A stretch of DNA of 56,852 bases from Gnomoniopsis sp. IMI 355080 (Eukaryota; Ascomycota; Sordariomycetes; Diaporthales; Gnomoniaceae). The notes below the pieces were generated by a model. The model had not been told where the DNA came from. It ran no database searches and saw only the letters and a list, made by a program, of their open reading frames with translations. The stretch covers positions 1 to 56,852 of the forward strand of contig JAPEVC010000224.1 in NCBI GenBank assembly GCA_027946555.1, read 5' to 3'. The position numbers and the translations under genes were made by a program. This document shows, in pieces, positions 45,714 through 56,359 of this stretch. Numbering within the stretch: position 1 is the stretch's first letter; every line of letters starts with the position of its first letter.

Positions 45714-46706
45714 GGTAGCAATCCCGCCGAGAGTAACTTTCTAGGTGCCGTGAACAATGACAGATATGCTATAGTAGCTCTGGGCCTCTGGTATATGCCC
45801 TGATATGTGCACTATGTGGCGAAAATGTCGATCGACACAACCTCTGTAAATCTTGACTACGAGGTGCTCGCCCTCATTTCTCCTTCTTGTTGTGCTTATC
45901 TTTTCTCACGTGAATACGACTAGAAATTTTGATATCAAGAGCGTCAGCGAGTATATAGGACCATATGCCGAGTTGCATCAGTGCTACAGGTATCACCAAG
46001 AATGCCTAGCATAATGATGTTCCTTGGTTCGCACGGCAAAGACGTGACTCGCCCGCATCATTCAAATCAGGTGGCTTTTGGGTTTTCACAAAGCTGAAAA
46101 GCTCTGGATGAGCGAGCCTAATTTGGCAGGACGACTTCTCGTACTGTGTACAAACCGGCCAGAAAGTGTCTTGCCTGAGCGTCACATACATACGTACTAG
46201 CTGGTGTGTATGACTAGTGAGCCCGAACCTATGTGACACAACAGGCATGTCTCCTGCATGAATGCAGGCCTAGCGGAAAGTATCAGCGAGCCTCATGGCG
46301 AGACATGTAATATCAGAATTGAAATGTTCAAGGACTTGTGTGGTACAACCCGACGACAACTTTGGACAAGGCTCGTACTCGGGGCCACTTGTGGACGCTC
46401 AGACATCTCCTGATGGCTATAGGGGGCAACGTTGAGAGTTTTGGCCACCCAAATCGGTCCATTGTCCACATGATTATGAAACTTCTAAGATAAATTAAGC
46501 GTAAATCTGGGGTATTGACAGATGGGTGAAGATATCCTGGTGCAATGATCCCTTCCAGACAAACTGATTCAGATACCTAGATACCTACGCGCGCCCCCCA
46601 CTTGTAGGGTTCCTCCGGCATATTTTCCCACAACCCTCAACTGCACTCGGAACCTGAATCTGGTAAGCCGAGAACGAGCACCCTATCTGAAGCTCGTACG
46701 AGTCTG
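45714..46706. other. Gap between oxidoreductase and second MFS gene
   Basis: It contains the oxidoreductase promoter (with CACGTG near 45908) and a TACCTAG-type element near 46574. No gene seen. Confidence 0.4.
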
Positions 46707-48572
46707 CTATGCCTTGTCATCGAGCCGCATCTCCTTCCCAGCCTTCTTGCCGGATCTCATGACTATCCACGGCAGAGGCATCAGTGCTAATGCCATGCAA
46801 GCCAAGAGAGTATTACCCCAGCCCAATCCCAGCTTCTCATACATAATCTCTCCCACCAGAGGCAGCACAGTCCCCAGCAAACAGCGAAGTACCGTGACCG
46901 CAGCTATCGCAGAAGCGACGCGGGTCGTGTGCGCCTCGCTCAAGTAGACTTGTACGTTGACCTAGTATGGGAAGATTAGCAAAACATTATCAACCGCATT
47001 TATCAAGGCCTTTTGTGACTCAGTAGACGCACCATGATCAGCTGCAGACCTGTTGAATACAGGGCCACTGCAGCGATGGGAACCATGAAGTGCACTTTGT
47101 AGAATGCAGACCAGCCGTATCCTGCCAAAGCTATTGGAGGAATCCAGCACGACCAGGCCATCAGAGGCAGACGAAATGCCGGGATTCTGACCCCATCGTT
47201 CCGGAGCGTGAGGACTGATGCAATGCGGTCGCTCAAGGTCGAGCTGATCACGACACCTACGCCAAAGCCGACCGCTATGCCGAGATATGGAAGGCCACTT
47301 GTACTGGTAGAAAATCCATACTGGCCGACGAAGACGTTGGAGAAACTAGTGAGCATGAAGATCTAGCCTTGTGTCAATAAGGTTTTCATGATCGCATCCA
47401 TGGATGTCTCTTGGCATTGATGATGGAAGGGGCTGCAGATGACAGGACGCTTACCATGTAGCCGTACGCGAAGGCTTGATAAATGCCAAGCACTAGCACG
47501 GCTCGGTCCGTGAATAATAATCTGAATGGCTGTCTAAGACTGTTTGCCAGTTGCTTCGATCCCTTGAGCTCAAAAAGCGGCCATGAGAGCTTGCATATGC
47601 GCTGTTGCTTCCGTTCAATCTTTCTCTTCTCATGACGTCGCAATACGGTTTCCTCGTGGGTTTCTTCGAGACAAAAGAAGCAGACGATGCTCAATATCGC
47701 GCTCTGGTATCAATCCAAGGAAATTTTCATCAGCCATCGAAGGGTTTTGAGACGTTATGTCTAGGCGTACATTCGCGATCCATCACTCACCGCAATGGCT
47801 GCCGTCCCGAAGATCCATCTCCATCCAAGCTTTTGAGTGATGACTGCAGCTACGATAGGACCCATAGGTGGTCCCATCATGGCACTCATCATGTAGATGC
47901 TCATGGCACGACCCCTCGTTTCGGGCGGATACATGTCCGCTATTGTGCCACCGCCGATGACAATGGGCACCGAGCCCACGCAGCCGTCCAAGAAGCGCAG
48001 CACAATGAGCACAGGCAGCTCCGATGCCAAAGAGCATAGCGAAGTGAAGTAGATGAACAGAATGTTCGTACAGGTATAGATAGGTAAGCGACCGTAAATC
48101 TCGGAGAGTGGAGCAAGAAGTCTAAATCAAAATCGTCAGCCTTCCAATCGCCAATTCATGACATCCCGCGGTTTTACTTTGAACTGACAGTGGCCCAAAG
48201 GCGATTCCCAGTATGTATACCGAGACAGAGAATGTTGCCAATATTCTGATCATGGTGCCCGTGTCGGCCATTATATCAGATATGCCCGGCGACGGCATGG
48301 TTGCCGAGAAATTCCTGTAGAGTCGTTTCCATCGGGGTCAGCGTGGGGAATACAATTGGACATTTCGAGCTATACTGGCAAAAGGCTGGCCTATGCCGGA
48401 CTTACACTAGGAAATTCAACAAACTGACCAGAGCCACAATACCTGCCTTCTTGCGCGAAGACCATTCGCGCGGCAGCTTTGGCCGGTCATCAACCTTTCC
48501 CTCGCCGGATTCATCGTATGGTGCTTGCGCAGACAATTCCAGCAGTCTAGCCTCACGAAACTCGTTCTCCAT
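46707..48572 (-). CDS. MFS exporter, 12-helix DHA1 type
   Basis: Six exons: 48572-48406, 48314-48189, 48121-47791, 47703-47455, 47362-47033 and 46961-46707, giving 485 residues, all in phase. An acidic N-terminal region of about 40 residues precedes the first helix. The second exon has the SPGISDIMADTG-like external loop and the third the motif A analogue LAPLSEIYGRLPIY. Motif C follows as GPPMGPIVAAVI. A cytoplasmic loop (EETHEETVLRRHEKRKIERK) separates the two six-helix halves. It belongs to the polyamine/fluconazole-type drug:H+ antiporters of the plasma membrane and is distinct from the 14-helix exporter further left. Two exporters of different type in one cluster suggest export plus self-protection, which is inference. 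Confidence 0.9.
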
Positions 48573-50137
48573 GTTGGTCAATGGGTTTGAAAACGCGCAA
48601 CACGCGCAATGCCATGAGAAATCAAAGAACAGAAGCTGCTTATTGACACCTAGGTAACGAGAGACTACGGAAATTGCAGGGCATCCATTCCTGTAGTGAT
48701 TCCGATGCTCTGCGGGCAGCACAAGTAAGTAGATACCTGACTTTGGAACTCATCTGATCTTAAATTACCATACACCATACCCTGGCTGAAGGAGGGCCCT
48801 CCAACGCATTGTACCAGCCAGGAACAATGTGGGCCTGCCAATGGTTACTTAGGCCTCCCTTGTCTACGAGGCTCTGCAAGACCTTGTACAAGTACAAGCC
48901 TTCTGCCAAGGGTGGTGTTTCAACACGGGCGTGTAAGATGGGTCACCGGAAAATAGACCTTATTGTTTGAGCTACTATCACCTTCCGTGCGCTCGGGATT
49001 AGATTGAGTGTTGGGCCATGTTTTTCCCCACACATGACATGACCGTGGCGCCTTCTGGAAGTCCAAAGAAACCTTCTCGCCCGTACAATCCAGCCGATAG
49101 GTTGGAGAACATAGCGTCCTCAGTATTGAGCACATCTAGAGCCAGTCAGCCACGCATCCATGAATTAAACAACCATGGCTGTAAAAGCCCACAGAAAATA
49201 TATGTGAGCTTTATGAGGCTGAAATTGGCTGTGCGCACTTCACACTACCCATTTCTACTAATGAATGACCATGGAATAAACGAGGCTGAGGGCTCTATTG
49301 CTCCTCACCTTTTCTACTGCACAGTCTGCACTAAAGCCTCCGTCAATTATCATTATAACTAGGTAACAAACTTGAATACGGTCTGAAATTTCATTAGTTG
49401 AACAAACCTTTTAGCATTTGGTCTTGTCAGAACTTGCCTTGCGTATGTGTGAATTTGGTAGAATTGACATTAGCAACCTTGGAAGACAGTGAGAACCCTC
49501 AATGGTAGTGGAATTTGAAATCTAATAAGGCTTCGGAGTGTAGTAGCTGAGAGAAGAAAACAAAGGCGTTCGTACATTATGCAGCTGACTAAACAGGTAC
49601 ATACCTATCTAGACACTCAAAGAGCCAGCCAGTGAATGTCTTGAGTCTGCCTTTCGGACAACATGCAGTTCAAAAGTAGGCTGACATGCATGCTGTGGTA
49701 GGCGCCCACCTGTAAGCACTATTGATGCACTGTTCAACCAACAAAATGGCATTTCTCTCATTTTTCAAGAGAACCTGCATATGCGAAATATGTCTCCAAC
49801 TTGGAAAAGAGGCAAGCATGATGTAACAATGCTGCTGCTATGAAGGCAAGGCAGATTTCACACGAGTCCTACCTAGGTAAGCTATTATAATTGGACATGG
49901 CGCAATCGAGGGTTCTTTTACTATATTTTGTGCATGTTTCTGCCATTGCTATTTGAAATTTTTCATATTTTGGTCTACTATTTTCAATGCTTTCATATTC
50001 ATGGACGATGACAATTGTTCCCTACCCGGCTCCAATAGCTTGCTAATCTCCCACCATATCTGCAAAGGGTATTTTCTTAGCTCACAAGGCTATAAATCTA
50101 TTTATTGAATCAAGTATCTAGATAGCCTGCACCAGCA
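48573..50137. other. Divergent gap right of the second exporter
   Basis: It holds promoters for the exporter (left) and the repeat protein (right). TACCTAGGTA-type elements lie at about 48649, 49599 and 49870. A 114-codon frame at 49018-49362 has no motif. No gene seen. Confidence 0.4.
50091..50097 (+). promoter_or_regulatory. TATA box candidate of the repeat protein gene
   Basis: TATAAAT about 40 bases above the start codon at 50138. It is close enough to the start that the leader would be very short, or the true core promoter lies elsewhere. Confidence 0.35.
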
Positions 50138-51380
50138 ATGGCCAAGGGTGTCCAGCCTGCCCAGAACGTTGTGGCGCTCTCTTCACAGCCCATCAACGAC
50201 GACAAAAGCCTACTTAGTACCCACGGGCAGACTGCCACATTTGAGGAATCATTTGAGAAGACTGGCAAGAAGATGATATGTGTCTTTGGTCCGCTGAAGT
50301 CATTCTTCTATTACGCGGGTGATCGCTCCATCTCCTGGACAAAACTAATGAACAGCTTCGACACCTCCTCCATCTCTGAATGGAATATCAATACACCGTA
50401 TTGCGTTGCCCTGTCTCCTTTTGGCGCTGAATACTTTGCCTATTCGTCGTATTCAACAGGCGTGAGCTGGCGCTTCTTGGAAGTTCCTATAACATTATGG
50501 CCTAAGAAAAGTTTCAGGAAACGGAATCTTTACAAAAAATTTGAGATACTTAGAGAGAATCACCAGCGCTTGAAAAGATGGTTGGATGAGAATGTTGTCA
50601 CAGAAGAGGATGTAAAGACATGTAAAGTCGCATTCGGACCTGGGTTGCGATACATGGCGTGGAAGCCGCAGGGAGCGAAGTGGATCGGCTACAACTTGCC
50701 TGTTGCCTTCACGGAGGAGATGAACTCTAGACAACTTCAGGCGGGAGGAGAAGAAGGAGGGAAAAGTTTCCCACTGGAACTCGTCACCTTTGGCGTCGGT
50801 AATGCATGGGCAGCTATTTGGAGTGACGGCTCCGACAGCATTGATTTGGATGGGCACTATACGAAACTCAGCGACTGTCTGAGGCACCGCGGGGGAGAAG
50901 CTTTACTGGTAAGCAGCATACACGGTAAATTGAGAAGCCATCTGACAGACTCTCATGCCTAACATATACGGAATGCAGTACATTTCTCTCAGTCACTCCG
51001 AGGGGGACACATGGTTTCTTCGCTTCAAGTCTCCAAAGCAGTATTGCAGCGCAAGTCCTCGGAAGCGTCAAATTATAGTCGACGATTGGAAAGCGCAGAC
51101 ACTGGACTATTCTAAGAAGCATGCCGTCGATGTAACGATGACGACCTCCCTCTCTTCAGGAGGGGGCCAAGAAGAAGAAAGCAGCAGGCACATCATTACA
51201 CCCGAGATGGCGGACCAGGCCGCCATGCACAAGTTGTTGGTCGAGGCGCAAGAAAGCGAGCGCAATGCTGAGAAGGCTGCCTTGTTGTCGATTGAGAGCT
51301 CCAAAACTTCCATCGATGCTTCTCACATCGCCATAGTTGCGGGCGGAGTGGCATTGTTGAGTGCTTGTACTGTGATGTGA
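50138..51380 (+). CDS. Unrecognised protein with five internal repeats and a membrane tail
   Basis: Two exons, 50138-50908 and 50979-51380, give 390 residues. I do not recognise the family. Five segments share a pattern of hydrophobic strand, Gly/Ser turn, aromatic pair and a closing Leu-Pro or similar. They lie at about residues 47-69 (ICVFGPLKSFFYYAG), 89-117 (CVALSPFGAEYFAYSS), 163-188 (KVAFGPGLRYMAW), 215-245 (LVTFGVGNAWAAIW) and 257-283 (YISLSHSEGDTWFLRF). This looks like beta-sheet blades, perhaps of a small propeller. A helical Glu/Ala-rich region (about 325-368) and a hydrophobic C-terminal end (about 371-390) follow, suggesting tail anchoring. It is the first gene right of the second exporter, facing away from it. 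Membership in the cluster is uncertain. Confidence 0.8.
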
Positions 51381-51963
51381 AGATACAGCTTCAGAAGGAG
51401 GAATCCCCCGCGGAACAAGCATCCCGTGAAATCTGGGTAGTAATAGACGAGCTACGTGGCCTAATGGATATTTTGGAGCATTTTTCTCTTCCAGTACTGT
51501 TAAACCAACTACAGTCTGGCCCCTGACGGTCTACCTTCTTGTTCAAAAGCACACAAAGAGAGTTGGGACTAGTTGCACTGCAACTACATTTCTTAACTCC
51601 ATAGGTTTGGAGACTAACTTGCTATTTACCGTGTTGAAATGTGATGGCCCAAGAGATTCAGGACATATCAGAAGTTTAGTCAACATATATGGAAGATGGC
51701 TTTCCACGAAAAAAGCTGTAATTGTCAGCTTTCCTCATACATAGACCAGTAAAGGTTTGCTTTCTCAGTTCAACACTGAATCCTAAGAATCAGACCACCC
51801 TGTATAGTCTATTGGTTTTTATTCCAACTCCCCGCCATGAAGGCCAGCTTTCCGCGTCTCCACGCGCGGCTCCACCGGGACTTGAAAGGCATGGGCCGGT
51901 AGCGGCAGCGGGCTGTCTCCGGAAAACCAGGTTATATACGTAGACGGAGATTGGGAATAGGTG

Positions 51964-52803
51964 TGTTACTTACGTCCAATAGCGGGGATGTATTAGCCCC
52001 GATTGTGCAGAGGTTGCTTTTGTCCGGGCAGTTCCTGTTCGATTTACGGGTAGTCAACGGGCGCTGTCTACGGCCGGCAGTAACGTTTGTGTTGTCGGTG
52101 CTTTAACTTTTAGCTTGCAGGTTGTTTGTTAAAACGAGTGATAGAATGTTGGCATAGTTCAGAGATCAATGTAAACAACCATGTTGGGATATCCGGGGGC
52201 AGCATCTTGATGTGACAACTTCTCTCGTCCAAGAACCTGATTTAAGACTGTTGCAATATAGGAGGTCCAGAATGGTCTATTCGGTGAGGTCAAGGCTAAC
52301 GGCCCGCGCATTCAGGAGTGGCACAGACGCTGTGTCCAGATTAACTTTATGCTGTCGGGGCACACACCAGTATTATTCCATTTGCAGGCTGTAACGGAGG
52401 TCCGGGTTTCGGATGAACAGCCAACAAGCTAAGTACCTAGGTTGGGTGGATATTCAAGTGGGATAGTGTGGCTTTACTAACATATAGATTTGCTATTGAA
52501 ATGAAGAAAGTTGAATACGTAGAAACAAACACACGACAATGGACAGACCTAACTCAAGGTATACGCTGTATGAATACCATCGTCTGATGAAAGCCGTTTG
52601 TCCCTTTTTTGGGCGGGAATGATTTTGATGTGCAGGGATGAATGCCCGTGTCAGTGGCATGTTCCCACGTTTGCGGGCCGCAGTGCGGGCCCACACGTGC
52701 CAGATCTTATTTAACGGTTTCCGGCCGGGCCGTTAGGAACGTGTGGTTCTTTGTTCTCTGTAATTTATTATCATACTGGATGTGTCTCACTGGGTTTGTA
52801 ACA
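51964..52803. repeat. Hairpin-rich segment, possible remnant of a mobile element
   Basis: The segment begins TGTTAC and ends GTAACA, like LTR ends. It contains hairpins CGGGG/CCCCG (about 51982-52001) and AACGG/CCGTT (about 52713-52734), and a doubled GCGGGCC near 52673-52690. I see no target-site duplication and no coding part, so this may be chance. Confidence 0.2.
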
Positions 52804-53529
52804 ATCTCAAATCACATTTAGTAGCTCGCGAGTAGGGATGAGGAAGTTCGTCCAAGATCGACCGTTGGGGATATGCGGATGTACGGTAACTTGAAGCCTT
52901 TTTGAAACCCCAGCAGAGGGAAAGAGATGATGAGCACAGACATGCATTGGAAGAAACCCGGTCTTGTTATAGGTACTTTTTCTATTTGGATATTATCTGC
53001 GATGGCAATCAACCATATTGCACTATATACGTAGTAGCAATCAGTCTTGCAGGAATTCTTGGAACGGAACGGACGGATAGCTGGATCTGGCCAAGGTATA
53101 ATGCTGTTTTCTTTATAGTTGCTGTAAGGTATACATACATCCATCCAGGCAAATAGGCTGTGTGCATAAATGGGTGACTGGGTGAGTGGTTCATCCTCAA
53201 ACAGGACTAACTGGGTAGTCGAGCCGGGCCAGCCTCGCATCCCAGACGATCATAAGTGATCGACATATCCTAAGTGATCGGTTCCAGACCTAGCCTGTTT
53301 CGCCCTCGAGGTGCTATGCCGTGTCCCAAAAATAGGGGTCCCCTCCAGATTGCCGGGACCTTGGCAAAGCCATCTTCTTCTGGTTCTTCAACATCAACGA
53401 CAAAACTTGCTTTGGGCCACTTGACTCGTTTTTGAGTTCTTTTTTTTTTTTTTACCCTTGGCCTAGCATAGTAAATTCCATTCATTCATTCAGTCTCTTG
53501 GCCTGTGACCTCTCAGTCAGTCACTCAGT

Positions 53530-53547
53530 CAGAGAGAGAGAGAGAGG
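53530..53547. repeat. GA dinucleotide repeat
   Basis: An uninterrupted GA run in the leader region of the GT31 gene, about 490 bases before its start. Confidence 0.7.
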
Positions 53548-54033
53548 TGTCATATGAGGTAATTCTTCTGATTGAAAAAAACCACCCCCAGAAAATAATA
53601 ATCTCATCCGGTCTCCTCCCCTCAATTTCGCCAGTGACGACGATCGGCTGTCCCGCACTTCGTGTTGGCCGTCCACACACGGTAAACGGGGTACGACACA
53701 GGACGGATCCTCACCCACCAAAGCTACCCCTGCTTTTACTTGCTCTACTTGCTGTCCCGTTGTCGCTTGTCATCCATTCATCTTTGGTGCATGACATCGC
53801 CCTCTCTATTCAACATTCATCAACATCAACATCAAACCTTTGGACTCGGACAGCCTCGGTTTCAACAACACCACCGTCGTTGGTACCACCACCGTCTCTA
53901 ATACACGAGAAAACACTCCGACAACACACACCACATCGGATTGGACAATCGCAAGCCACACCATCATCGTCGTCATCCTCATCACCATCATCGCCCTGTC
54001 TCATTCCACACTCCGACATGACAACATAACGCC

Positions 54034-55590
54034 ATGCTCATACCACAGCGCTTCCACCGCACCGTCCCCATCATCATCATCCTCTTCCTCTGCGTCTTCC
54101 TGCTATCCTCCGACCGCTTCCGCCATGTCGCCGTCTCCTCCTCCAACACTCTCACAAACAAGATCGCCGCCGGCACCTCCTCTTCTTCTTCCTCCTCTCA
54201 ACCCCTCTACAAATCCCCCGCAGTGCTAGAAGAGGAGGCCAAGTACAACACGCCCCCGCCGCCGGCCAACCCCGCCGCCCTGCGCCCGCCTCTCGAGCCA
54301 GGCGCATGCAGCCCAGACATAGACTTTTTGCGCCGCCCCGAGCTCGCCCTCTCCGACAACATCATCTACTCGCGCCGCTGCATCCACCCGCAAATCGACC
54401 CCGCGGTCGACCGCGACGCCATCACCAAGCTCGACCGGCCCCTCGTCACCGAAAAGACCACCATCGATCTCAACGACTGCAGAAACGTCGCCTCCTTACC
54501 CTGCGACCCCCTCGTCCTCCCCGTACCGCCGCCCTACCCCGCCCACCAGACCTTTTCGCACTTCCTCTTCGGCGTCGCCACCTACCACGACCGCCTCCTC
54601 GAGGCTCTCCCGGCCTTTGACCACTGGCTCGCCCACAGCGACGCGCCCTTGATCGCCGTCATCGTCGATCATGCCGACCACGACCTCCGCGCCCTCGAGG
54701 CCCTCTTCGCCACCCATGCCATCACCCTCGTCTGCGTCCCCGGCGAGCCCAGCCTGACCATCGACCAGAACCACTTCATCACCCTGCGGCCCACCGTGCA
54801 AAACATCCGGCCCGAGACGCGCTGGGTCGGAATCCTCGACGACGACACTTTTTTCCCCTCATTCGCCGCCCTGAGCGACGCCCTCGCCGCCTACGACCAC
54901 ACCAAGGAAGTCTGGCTGGGCCAGCTGAGCGAGGACTTTTACAGCGTGCGCTCCTGGGGCTTCTTCGCCTACGGTGGCGCCGGCGTCTTCCTCAGCGTTC
55001 CACTCGCCCAGAAGCTTGAACCCTTCCAGGAGCAGTGTCTCGAAGAGGCCGCCCTGCCCAGTGGCGACGGCATGCTGCGCGACTGCGTCTACTATCACTC
55101 CAAGACCAAGTTGACGCTCGTGCCCGGTCTGCACCAGCAGGACATGCGCGGGGACTTGTCAGGCTTCTTCGAGTCCGGGCTCAAGGCGTTGAGTTTGCAC
55201 CATTGGAAGAGCTGGTACGAGGAGCCTGTGGCCAAGATCGCAGAGGTCACAGAGATTTGCGGTGATTGTCTCTTGCAGCGCTTCCAATTTGGCGACGACA
55301 CCATGCTCGCCAACGGCTACAGTATCGCCATGTACCGCAAGGGCCTCAAGGATCTGAACCTTGACTACATGGAGGCCACGTGGAACCAGCACGGGCCTGA
55401 GTTTGACTTTAGCATTGGCCCCTTGCGGCCGGCACTCAAGAAGGACGAGAAGCGGAGCTATCGCCTCAAGGACGCCGAGATGCTGAGCGATGGGCGCCTC
55501 CGGCAAATTTATGTCTATCGGAGGGATTGGACCAGTGGCGAGGCTATGGACGAGGTGGTGGAGTTACTGTGGCATCCGCCAAAGCAGTAG
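54034..55590 (+). CDS. Golgi-type glycosyltransferase, GT31/DUF604 family
   Basis: A single exon of 518 residues. Residues 11-25 form an N-terminal membrane anchor of a type II protein, followed by a Ser/Pro-rich stem. The catalytic domain begins near 180 (FSHFLFGVATYHDRLLEALP). Asp269-Asp271 (GILDDDTFF) form the DxD metal and sugar-nucleotide site. GGAGVFLS and the DGMLRDCVYYH region are typical of Fringe-like fungal enzymes. The strong GC bias and absence of introns differ from the cluster genes to the left. It probably acts in the Golgi lumen on glycoprotein or cell-wall glycans. The exact donor and acceptor are not known. Confidence 0.9.
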   Translation: MLIPQRFHRTVPIIIILFLCVFLLSSDRFRHVAVSSSNTLTNKIAAGTSSSSSSSQPLYKSPAVLEEEAKYNTPPPPANPAALRPPLEPGACSPDIDFLRRPELALSDNIIYSRRCIHPQIDPAVDRDAITKLDRPLVTEKTTIDLNDCRNVASLPCDPLVLPVPPPYPAHQTFSHFLFGVATYHDRLLEALPAFDHWLAHSDAPLIAVIVDHADHDLRALEALFATHAITLVCVPGEPSLTIDQNHFITLRPTVQNIRPETRWVGILDDDTFFPSFAALSDALAAYDHTKEVWLGQLSEDFYSVRSWGFFAYGGAGVFLSVPLAQKLEPFQEQCLEEAALPSGDGMLRDCVYYHSKTKLTLVPGLHQQDMRGDLSGFFESGLKALSLHHWKSWYEEPVAKIAEVTEICGDCLLQRFQFGDDTMLANGYSIAMYRKGLKDLNLDYMEATWNQHGPEFDFSIGPLRPALKKDEKRSYRLKDAEMLSDGRLRQIYVYRRDWTSGEAMDEVVELLWHPPKQ

Positions 55591-56359
55591 AGGCCCGCGG
55601 GGGAAACTTGTCGATGTAGTGTTCTGGTGTAGTGGGAAGTTGCACTGCACTCGCGGGATGTATCACAAACATAAAGCTGGCGGTTCCTTATGTGAACTGC
55701 TATAGGGGGGCATTTTAGACGTCCGGTTGGGGGCTGGGGAATGACAAGAGATCTTCGTCGTGTTGGCTACACGGCGATGAAACCAGCAAGTTGTTGGTGG
55801 TGTCTTCCCGAGCTGGGGCAACTATGTATATAAAAACAGGGGCACGGTGGGTGGTTTGTCTTTTTGTGCTGGCGTCAGGTATAGGCTGCATCATGGAATG
55901 GATCATTTTCTATTTATTGTCGTGCGTGGCCTTGGTTGGTCCAAGTCTCCGTCCGTCCCAATCATAGCATTTCTCTCGGTGAATCAAAGCATCCATAAAA
56001 ACATGCCCATCCTCCTCTCTTTCACATGCGGTCGTGCTCATCAAGATTGTTGGCCCAAACGAGTGGCCCCGTCCACCAGAAAGAAATATGTCCTCCGAAC
56101 ACCATCCGCAAGCCGCCCGGCCGGAACGCAATCCACTTTTGGGCGCCTCAAAGAAACGCCCGGCCGGCTCCGAGACGCTGATAAGAGAGACGCGCCGCTA
56201 GCCTCGTCCTCACAGTCTCATTCAAAAGCTCACTACCACATATAGACCACCCCCTCTCATAGATTCTCCCTGAAGCAAGTCGCATACAGCCAGTGTGACC
56301 TGAACAGTACATTGTATAAAATTCATCCTAGTGCAGCAACTTTAATAACGTCGCCCATC
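55591..56359. other. Gap between GT31 and deaminase genes
   Basis: It contains the GT31 3' region and the deaminase promoter. Small frames on both strands are without motifs. Confidence 0.4.
56315..56320 (+). promoter_or_regulatory. TATA box candidate of the deaminase gene
   Basis: TATAAA 40 bases above the ATG at 56360. Confidence 0.35.

Larger units (their letters stand above)
51381..54033. other. 2.6 kb gene-free region and leader of the GT31 gene
   Basis: Between about 51.96 and 52.80 kb the DNA has GC-rich hairpins (listed separately). A TACCTAGG element lies at 52434. From about 53.4 kb on there are a T14 run (about 53438), a GA repeat (53530-53547) and CT/CAAC-rich leader-like DNA. 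The 174-codon frame at 53505-54029 is low complexity and I leave it out. Confidence 0.45.

Noticed and set aside
53505..54029. 174-codon frame before the GT31 gene
   Set aside because: The Ser/Thr/Pro-rich sequence reads from CA- and TC-rich leader DNA, and the minus strand is equally open.
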